Part shown: piece after piece, positions 1 to 3,895 of the stretch | How positions within the stretch are numbered: position 1 is the stretch's first letter | Layout: each line of letters opens with the position of its first letter | Source: Oscillospiraceae bacterium | Lineage (GTDB): Bacteria > Bacillota_A > Clostridia > Oscillospirales > Oscillospiraceae | Reading direction: 5' to 3' | NCBI GenBank assembly: GCA_902795095.1 | Contig: CADBKB010000088.1 | Span: 1-6,699 of the forward strand | DNA: 6,699 nt | Notes under the pieces: generated by a model | Database searches by the model: none | The model's input: only the letters and a program-made list of their open reading frames with translations | Told to the model about the DNA's origin: nothing | Translations under genes and position numbers: made by a program

Positions 1-117
1 ATCGTCGGCCCCACGCCGCATCGGATCATCTCAAACGGCGTGAATCACATTTTTCAGCCGAAACCGGCAGAGAAGCCAAAAGAACTGAAGGACCGGTTTC
101 GACACCAATTTCGATGA
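1..117 (+). pseudogene. Open frame entering from left edge, ends where restriction-subunit frame begins
   Basis: Frame 1 is open from the window edge to a TGA at 115-117. It reads into ...KELKDRF before diverging. The residues characteristic of the R-subunit C-terminal domain (DTNFDD...) start at 101 in frame 2, exactly where this frame stops making sense. Removing one T from the TTT at 97-99 would join the two frames as DRFDTNFDD. I therefore read this as the upstream part of the same gene, separated by a one-base frameshift that is either a real mutation or an assembly error. I do not recognise the first ~30 residues (beginning IVGPTPHRIISNG) as a known part of the R subunit. An alternative is that an unrelated gene end has been fused to an hsdR remnant by recombination. 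Confidence 0.4.
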
Positions 118-631
118 CAAAATACTGTCCATGGATTGGCGCGACTCCGAGCTGGAAAACGACGACCTGAAAAACTACAAGGCCAAGGCAGAGTTCTACG
201 TCCGCCAGCATCAGGACAACGCGGCCATCGCGAAGCTCAGGAGCAACGTCCCGCTGACCGAGGCAGACGTCAGGGCGCTGGAGGCGATCCTCTGGAGCGA
301 GATCGGCACGAAGCAGGAATATGAGGCCGAATACGGCGAAAAGCCCCTGGGCGAATTCGTGCGGGAGATCGTGGGCCTGGATATGGCCGCCGCCAAGGCG
401 GCGTTTGCGGAGTATCTGAGCGACGTCAGCCTGGACAGCCGACAGATCTATTTCGTGAACCAGATCGTGGAGTACATCGTCCACAACGGGCTGATGAAGG
501 ATCTGAGCGTCCTGCAGGAGCCGCCCTTCACCGACCGTGGCAGCATCGTGGAGATCTTCACGGATCTGACCCTCTGGGCGCGGATCAAAAAGGCCATCGA
601 CCGGTTCAACGCCAACGCCGTGGCGGCGTAA
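101..631 (+). CDS. hsdR: C-terminal part of type I restriction R subunit (HsdR-like, EcoEI_R_C-type), 5' end broken
   Basis: This 176-residue stretch resembles the conserved C-terminal domain of the EcoEI-like branch of type I restriction endonuclease R subunits, the ATP-dependent translocase/nuclease subunit that acts with HsdM and HsdS on unmodified DNA. Stretches I recognise by memory of the family are FDTNFDD, DSELENDDLKNYKAKAEF, the RQHQDN segment, LWSEIGTK, EFVREIVGLDM, QIYFVNQIVEYIV and VLQEPPFTDRGSIVEIFTDL, ending in NANAVAA. Full R subunits are usually 900 residues or more, so the nuclease and helicase domains would lie left of the window. The first ATG in this frame (131) is internal to the conserved domain and has no ribosome binding site, so it is not a credible start. 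In-frame stops lie upstream in this frame (86-88), hence the broken call. No hsdM or hsdS is visible. The family call is fairly sure; whether the protein is functional is doubtful. Confidence 0.7.
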   Translation, partial: DTNFDDKILSMDWRDSELENDDLKNYKAKAEFYVRQHQDNAAIAKLRSNVPLTEADVRALEAILWSEIGTKQEYEAEYGEKPLGEFVREIVGLDMAAAKAAFAEYLSDVSLDSRQIYFVNQIVEYIVHNGLMKDLSVLQEPPFTDRGSIVEIFTDLTLWARIKKAIDRFNANAVAA

Positions 632-740
632 GAAAAGGGCCTCAGGGATTTCCCTGACAAGCGGTCTGTACGTACACAGACGTTGCTTGCTGCGACAATG
701 CCGCCGCGCAGGCGTCGTGCACAGGTCAATGAAAAAGACA

Positions 741-782
741 CTTCCGGAGCAAAACGGCTTCCCGGGAGTGCCTTTTCTTTCT
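741..782 (+). terminator. Probable intrinsic terminator downstream of the hsdR-like gene
   Basis: CTTCCGG (741-747) pairs with CCGGGAG (762-768), and inside it AGC (748-750) pairs with GCT (757-759), leaving a two-base bulge. The stem is preceded by an A-rich tract (GAAAAAG) and followed after four bases by TTTTCTTTCT. It lies about 110 bases past the hsdR stop, which is far but possible. A second small inverted repeat (TCAGGG-ATTT-CCCTGA, from about 651) lies closer to the stop but has no T-tract. Confidence 0.4.
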
Positions 783-829
783 GCAGCGGCAACATATCTT
801 TCTGTTCTTTTTACTCTTTATTTTATTTG

Positions 830-890
830 GGGGCCGTTTTCTGCCCCGGGTGGGGCGGTTTTCCGACCCATGTCGGCCGGTTTTCCGCCC
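830..890. repeat. Three GC-rich copies phased at 22 bp, each with CGG-TTTT-CCG-like hairpin
   Basis: The core CGTTTTCYG-MCCC occurs three times, with its TTTT at 837-840, 859-862 and 881-884, exactly 22 bases apart. Copy 1 is the most diverged (CGTTTTCTGCCCC). Copies 2 and 3 share CGGTTTTCCG. Copy 2 can fold as GGG-CGG-TTTT-CCG-(A)-CCC. Copy 1 can fold either as GGGGC/GCCCC across its own T-run (830-847) or as GCCCC-GGGT-GGGGC (843-856) with the next copy. No reading frame fits. Function is unknown. Together with the 741-782 hairpin and the tetR terminator, this is all I see in the 313-bp gene-free stretch 632-944. Confidence 0.5.
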
Positions 891-895
891 TATAT

Positions 896-945
896 GAAAA
901 AGAAACCCCGCACTGTTCTTCTCGGAACAGTGCAGGGTTTTGTTT
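896..945 (-). terminator. Intrinsic terminator of tetR, probably bidirectional
   Basis: GCACTGTTC (910-918) pairs with GAACAGTGC (925-933) around a six-base loop. After one C/A mismatch the stem continues with ACCC/GGGT and further A-T pairs out to 903-940. On the minus strand the stem is followed by a T-run (complement of the A-rich stretch 896-905). On the plus strand it is followed by TTTTGTTT (938-945). It begins directly after the tetR stop codon at 945-947. The T-runs on both sides mean it could also stop plus-strand transcripts arriving from the hsdR side. Confidence 0.85.
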
Positions 946-1535
946 CAGCTTTGGCGGAATTCCGTTAAAATGGCCCGCACGGATCGGTGCAGATAGGGGA
1001 GATAGTGCTCCAGATCCGCGGGTGCGCCTTCCAGGATCACGCTGTAGCAGCTTGCGCCCACCAGCTCGAGCACGGTATAGGCCACGATCTCCAGCTCCTC
1101 TCGATCCGGCGCCTCATCGTCCAGGATGCCGGTGATGACCTTGCGATAATCCACGCTGGAGCGGTCGAGTACCTGACGGAAGGCGCCCCAGCCCAGGTTC
1201 TTATTGATAAAGCGCAGCAGCAGGGGATCGTCGCGCAGCTGGAACAGAATATCGTCGATGATGGCGAGGATCTTATCTTCCGGGGTCGTCTGCGTCTCAT
1301 AACCCGAATGGGCCATGGCGTGAGAGAACAGTTCCTCGGATTTTCGCACAACCAGCCGCTCGTGCAGGTCATACTTGTCCTTAAAATAGAGATAGAACGT
1401 TCCCTTGGCCACCCCTGCCCGCTGGGCAATATCGGCGATGGAGGTCTTGCCCAGGCCCTGGCTGGTGAAAAGCTGAAAGGCGGTGTCCATCAAGGATTTT
1501 TTTTTCAGCAGCTTGTTTTCCTCGACGCGGCTCAT
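945..1535 (-). CDS. TetR/AcrR-family transcriptional regulator
   Basis: The protein has 196 residues, a normal TetR length. Residues 10-55 form the DNA-binding domain. The helix-turn-helix is at about 31-53 (TSIADIAQRAGVAKGTFYLYF), the classic TetR signature including the GVAKGTFYLYF recognition-helix region and the KDKYDL that follows. Residues 60-196 are the all-helical ligand-binding and dimerisation domain, which is poorly conserved and gives no substrate clue. I chose the start at 1535 because GGAGGA (1545-1550 on the minus strand) precedes it at good spacing. The longer reading to 1601 would translate through that ribosome binding site and the promoter. The gene is divergent from the MMPL operon, and the shared spacer holds four palindromes fitting a TetR dimer. 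It is therefore very probably the local repressor of the transporter operon, released by a small ligand. Local control is inference; the family assignment is sure. Confidence 0.93.
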   Translation of the reverse strand: MSRVEENKLLKKKSLMDTAFQLFTSQGLGKTSIADIAQRAGVAKGTFYLYFKDKYDLHERLVVRKSEELFSHAMAHSGYETQTTPEDKILAIIDDILFQLRDDPLLLRFINKNLGWGAFRQVLDRSSVDYRKVITGILDDEAPDREELEIVAYTVLELVGASCYSVILEGAPADLEHYLPYLHRSVRAILTEFRQS

Positions 1536-1541
1536 ATGGAT

Positions 1542-1550
1542 CTCTCCTCC
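1542..1550 (-). promoter_or_regulatory. Ribosome binding site that fixes the tetR start
   Basis: On the minus strand the sequence reads GGAGGAGAG, ending six bases before the ATG at 1533-1535. No comparable site precedes the upstream in-frame ATG at 1599-1601, and that ATG overlaps the -35 box. Confidence 0.85.
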
Positions 1551-1572
1551 GGCAAAACGCCGCTTTTTTCCT

Positions 1573-1601
1573 ATTGTACCGTGTGAAATCGCCTTTGTCA
1601 A
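1573..1601 (-). promoter_or_regulatory. tetR promoter (TTGACA - 17 bp - TACAAT)
   Basis: On the minus strand a perfect -35 TTGACA (1596-1601) and a five-of-six -10 TACAAT (1573-1578) are separated by exactly 17 bases. Transcription should begin near 1566 and give a leader of about 30 bases containing the ribosome binding site. Operator 1 (1610-1622) lies 8 bp upstream of the -35, not on the core promoter. Self-repression would therefore need contact or looping with the other sites, or may be weak. Confidence 0.8.
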
Positions 1602-1609
1602 TTCAAAAA

Positions 1610-1622
1610 TGACCAGTGGTCA
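1610..1622. promoter_or_regulatory. TetR operator 1, TGACC-AGT-GGTCA
   Basis: This is a perfect 5+5 palindrome with a three-base centre. It is the site closest to tetR, just upstream of the tetR -35 box. Its centre at 1616 is 45 bp from operator 2. The half-site is identical to the other three operators; the centre bases differ (AGT). Confidence 0.75.
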
Positions 1623-1654
1623 GGCTGCGTTTTGCAGCAGTTTTCACAAAATTT

Positions 1655-1667
1655 TGACCAACGGTCA
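1655..1667. promoter_or_regulatory. TetR operator 2, TGACC-AAC-GGTCA
   Basis: This is a perfect palindrome. Within a 17-base stretch (1654-1670) it is identical to the operator 3 region (1687-1703), 33 bp away centre to centre, about three helical turns. Dimers on the two sites would lie on nearly the same face of the DNA. It sits upstream of the operon promoter's -35. Confidence 0.78.
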
Positions 1668-1686
1668 TTTATTTGCTTCAAAGGGG

Positions 1687-1715
1687 TTGACCAACGGTCA
1701 TTTTCATAGTATCAT
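1687..1715 (+). promoter_or_regulatory. MMPL operon promoter (TTGACC - 17 bp - TATCAT)
   Basis: The -35 TTGACC (1687-1692) and -10 TATCAT (1710-1715) are each five of six to consensus with a 17-base spacer. The expected start is near 1722, giving a leader of about 80 bases. Operator 3 covers the -35 and operator 4 the first transcribed bases. The same TTGACC also occurs at operator 2 (1654-1659), but I see no good -10 after it. Confidence 0.72.
1688..1700. promoter_or_regulatory. TetR operator 3, TGACC-AAC-GGTCA, overlapping the operon -35
   Basis: This perfect palindrome's left half forms five of the six bases of the -35 TTGACC (1687-1692) of the MMPL promoter. A bound dimer would directly exclude RNA polymerase, so this is probably the principal repression site. 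Confidence 0.8.
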
Positions 1716-1728
1716 CTGCTGTAGAAAG

Positions 1729-1741
1729 TGACCGGCGGTCA
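1729..1741. promoter_or_regulatory. TetR operator 4, TGACC-GGC-GGTCA
   Basis: This perfect palindrome lies just downstream of the predicted transcription start (about +7 to +19), where a bound repressor would block promoter clearance. Its centre is 41 bp from operator 3. The three-base centre is GGC, unlike the other sites. Confidence 0.75.
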
Positions 1742-1790
1742 TTTATCCCGATATGGGATGCCGCCGGCAACCAAAAAAGTGATTCCTCAA

Positions 1791-1796
1791 AGGAGG
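1791..1796 (+). promoter_or_regulatory. Ribosome binding site of the MMPL gene
   Basis: AGGAGG lies seven bases before the ATG at 1804 and is preceded by AA, an essentially ideal Shine-Dalgarno. Upstream of it in the leader is a small inverted repeat ATCCC-GATAT-GGGAT (1745-1759). Confidence 0.9.
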
Positions 1797-1803
1797 CAAT
1801 TTC

Positions 1804-3879
1804 ATGTATCGCTTCGGAAAAGCGGTGGTGCGCCTGCGTATCGTGATTCTGATCCTGGCGCTGGCGCTGATCCTGCCGGCGCTGCTGGGGATGCGCGCCA
1901 CCCGCATCAACTATGACATGCTGACCTACCTTCCCGACGACATCGAGACGATGCGCGGCCAGCAGATCCTGATGGACGAATTCGGCAAGGGCGCCTTCAG
2001 CTTTATCGTGGCCGAGGGCATGACCGACCGGCAGGTGTCCGAGCTGCGGCAGCGGATCGAGCAGGTGGATCACGTAGACAGCGCCCTGTGGTACGATAGC
2101 TTCGCGGATTTGAGCGTACCGAAGGAGCTGCTGCCAGATCGGCTGCGCGACGCCTTCGTGGACGGCGACGCGACGCTGATTGCGGTGTTCTTCGACACCT
2201 CTTCCTCCGCGGACGAGACGATTGAGGCCATCGGAAAGATCCGGACCCTCTGCGGCGAGGAGGCCTTCGTCTCCGGCATCTCCGCCCTGGTCACGGATCT
2301 GAAGGATCTGTGCGAGCGGGAGGAACCCGTGTATGTGGGCATCGCCGTGGCCTGTGCCCTGGCGGCCATGGAGCTGCTGACAGACAGCTGGCTGGTGCCG
2401 CCGGTGTTCCTGATCGGCATCGGATTGACGATTTTGTACAATCTCGGCACCAACTGCATTTTCGGCGAAGTTTCCTACATCACCAAGGCCCTGGCTGCCG
2501 TGCTGCAGTTGGCCGTCACCATGGACTATTCCATCTTCCTCTGGCACGCTTACTGCGCCAGAAAGCGGGAGCTGGATGACCGCCGCGAGGCCATGGCCCT
2601 GGCCATCGGCGACACGGTGACCAGTGTGGCGGGCAGCTCCCTGACCACCATTGCCGGCTTCCTGGCCCTGTGCTTCATGAGCTATACCATGGGCATGGAC
2701 ATTGGCCTGGTCATGGCAAAGGGCTGCGCGCTGGGTGTTCTTGGCAGCGTGACGATCCTGCCGGCGCTGATCCTGGTGTTTGACCGGACGCTGGAAAAAA
2801 CCATGCATCGTTCCCTGATCCCGGATTTGAGCGGCGCTGCCAAGTGGATCACGGGCCATTTCCCCATTTTCCTGGTCGTGTTCGTGATCGTGCTGATCCC
2901 GGCAATCCACGGCTATTTCCGTACGCCGGTGTACTACGATTTCACAAAGGTCTTCTCCGACGACGCCATGGGCGGTGAGCAGATGCCCTTCCTGGAGGCA
3001 AAGGAGAAGCTGGAGGATCACTTCCATGTGGCCACCACACATATGATCCTTTGTGACAGCGACATGAGCGCAAAAGAAGCGACCGCCATGATGTCAGAGA
3101 TCGAAACACTGGACGGCGTGCAGAACGTGCTTGGCTACAATTCCGTGGTGGGCGACGCCATCCCCGAGGACTTCATCCCGAAGGAGCTGACGGAAAAGCT
3201 CAAGAGCGAGCACTGGCAGCTCATCCTGGTGAACTCGGAATACGCCGTATCCACCGACGAGGTCAACGCCCAGATTGACGAGATCCATTCCGTCATCAAG
3301 CGGTACGATCCCGATGCGATGCTCATCGGCGAGGCACCCTGCACCAAGGATCTGATCGAGATTACTGACCGGGATTTCACCGTGGTGTCCTGGGTGTCCA
3401 TCGCCTTCGTGTTCCTAATCATCGCCCTGACGCTGCGCTCAGCGTCCATCCCCGTGATCCTGGTGGCGGTCATTGAATTTGCGGTGTTCATCAATCTGGG
3501 CATCCCCTATTATACGAAGGCGTCCATGCCCTTCATCGCGCCGATCTGCATCAGCACGATCCAGCTCGGCTCCACCGTCGATTATGCCATCTTAATGACC
3601 ACCCACTACCGGGAGCTGCGGCGCACGCAGGAAAAACGCAGCGCTGTCACCGGGGCCCTGACCTACGCCATGCCCTCGGTGCTGGTGAGCGCCCTGAGCT
3701 TCTTTGCCGCCACCTTCGGCGTGGGCCGATATTCCGACATCGATCTCATCGGCTCGATGTGCGGTCTGCTGGCCCGGGGTGCCCTGGTGAGCATGTGCGC
3801 GGTGCTGCTGGTACTGCCGTCGCTGCTTATGGTCTTCGACGGCCTGATTGAGAAAACAAGCGTCAAACAAAGAATCTGA
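1804..3879 (+). CDS. MMPL/RND-family transporter, 691 residues
   Basis: This is a polytopic membrane protein with the two-fold RND/MMPL plan. TM1 (about 9-29) is followed by an extracytoplasmic loop (30-172), then five helices (about 176-193, 197-215, 226-248, 274-294, 298-325). TM7 (352-371) is followed by a second large loop (372-523), then five more helices (525-544, 548-567, 577-600, 622-641, 650-678). Asp-Tyr pairs lie in TM4 (MDYSIF, D241-Y242) and TM10 (VDYAIL, D593-Y594), the positions of the proton-relay residues of MMPL proteins such as MmpL3. It is thus likely a proton-motive-force-driven exporter of a lipid or other hydrophobic molecule. The substrate cannot be read from sequence. 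The length is typical of Firmicute members, and the heptad repeats that some relatives carry in their loops are absent. It is first in an operon with the heptad protein 16 bases downstream and divergent from tetR. The family is sure; the direction of transport and substrate are inferred. Confidence 0.93.
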   Translation: MYRFGKAVVRLRIVILILALALILPALLGMRATRINYDMLTYLPDDIETMRGQQILMDEFGKGAFSFIVAEGMTDRQVSELRQRIEQVDHVDSALWYDSFADLSVPKELLPDRLRDAFVDGDATLIAVFFDTSSSADETIEAIGKIRTLCGEEAFVSGISALVTDLKDLCEREEPVYVGIAVACALAAMELLTDSWLVPPVFLIGIGLTILYNLGTNCIFGEVSYITKALAAVLQLAVTMDYSIFLWHAYCARKRELDDRREAMALAIGDTVTSVAGSSLTTIAGFLALCFMSYTMGMDIGLVMAKGCALGVLGSVTILPALILVFDRTLEKTMHRSLIPDLSGAAKWITGHFPIFLVVFVIVLIPAIHGYFRTPVYYDFTKVFSDDAMGGEQMPFLEAKEKLEDHFHVATTHMILCDSDMSAKEATAMMSEIETLDGVQNVLGYNSVVGDAIPEDFIPKELTEKLKSEHWQLILVNSEYAVSTDEVNAQIDEIHSVIKRYDPDAMLIGEAPCTKDLIEITDRDFTVVSWVSIAFVFLIIALTLRSASIPVILVAVIEFAVFINLGIPYYTKASMPFIAPICISTIQLGSTVDYAILMTTHYRELRRTQEKRSAVTGALTYAMPSVLVSALSFFAATFGVGRYSDIDLIGSMCGLLARGALVSMCAVLLVLPSLLMVFDGLIEKTSVKQRI

Positions 3880-3880
3880 C

Positions 3881-3886
3881 AGGAGG
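3881..3886 (+). promoter_or_regulatory. Ribosome binding site that fixes the start of the heptad-repeat protein
   Basis: AGGAGG lies nine bases before the ATG at 3896, within the 16-base gap after the MMPL stop. This selects 3896 over the in-frame ATG at 3848, which lies inside the MMPL gene, lacks such a site, and would place 16 charged or polar residues ahead of the signal peptide. Confidence 0.9.
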
Positions 3887-3895
3887 TTGTTCATC

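Noticed and set aside
664..681. GTCTGT-ACGTAC-ACAGAC inverted repeat as an operator
   Set aside because: It is a single short copy with no promoter or gene start beside it.
683..1135. Plus-strand small frames in the gap between hsdR and tetR
   Set aside because: They run through two hairpins and into the tetR antisense, have no ribosome binding site, and their composition follows the GC-rich repeats.
1536..1601. 22-residue N-terminal extension of TetR
   Set aside because: It would translate the ribosome binding site and the -10 and -35 boxes. The TetR domain is complete from the ATG at 1535.
1624..1647. GCTGC-GTTTT-GCAGC hairpin with following T-rich stretch as a terminator or attenuator
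   Set aside because: It has a stem of only five base pairs, lies between divergent promoters upstream of the operon start, and has no transcript to end.
1610..1741. CRISPR array or transposon-end interpretation of the TGACC-N3-GGTCA repeats
   Set aside because: Units are only 13 bp perfect palindromes with unequal spacers of different content, next to a TetR gene and on promoter elements. Operators explain them better.
1678..3042. Long minus-strand open frame of 454 codons opposite the MMPL gene
   Set aside because: It has a His/Gln/Gly-rich composition typical of the antisense of a high-GC gene, no ribosome binding site, and runs through the operator region. The plus strand encodes an obvious membrane transporter.
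3848..3895. Earlier in-frame ATG for the heptad protein overlapping the MMPL gene
   Set aside because: There is an ideal AGGAGG and a proper signal peptide at 3896. The 16 extra residues are charged and lie within the MMPL coding end.
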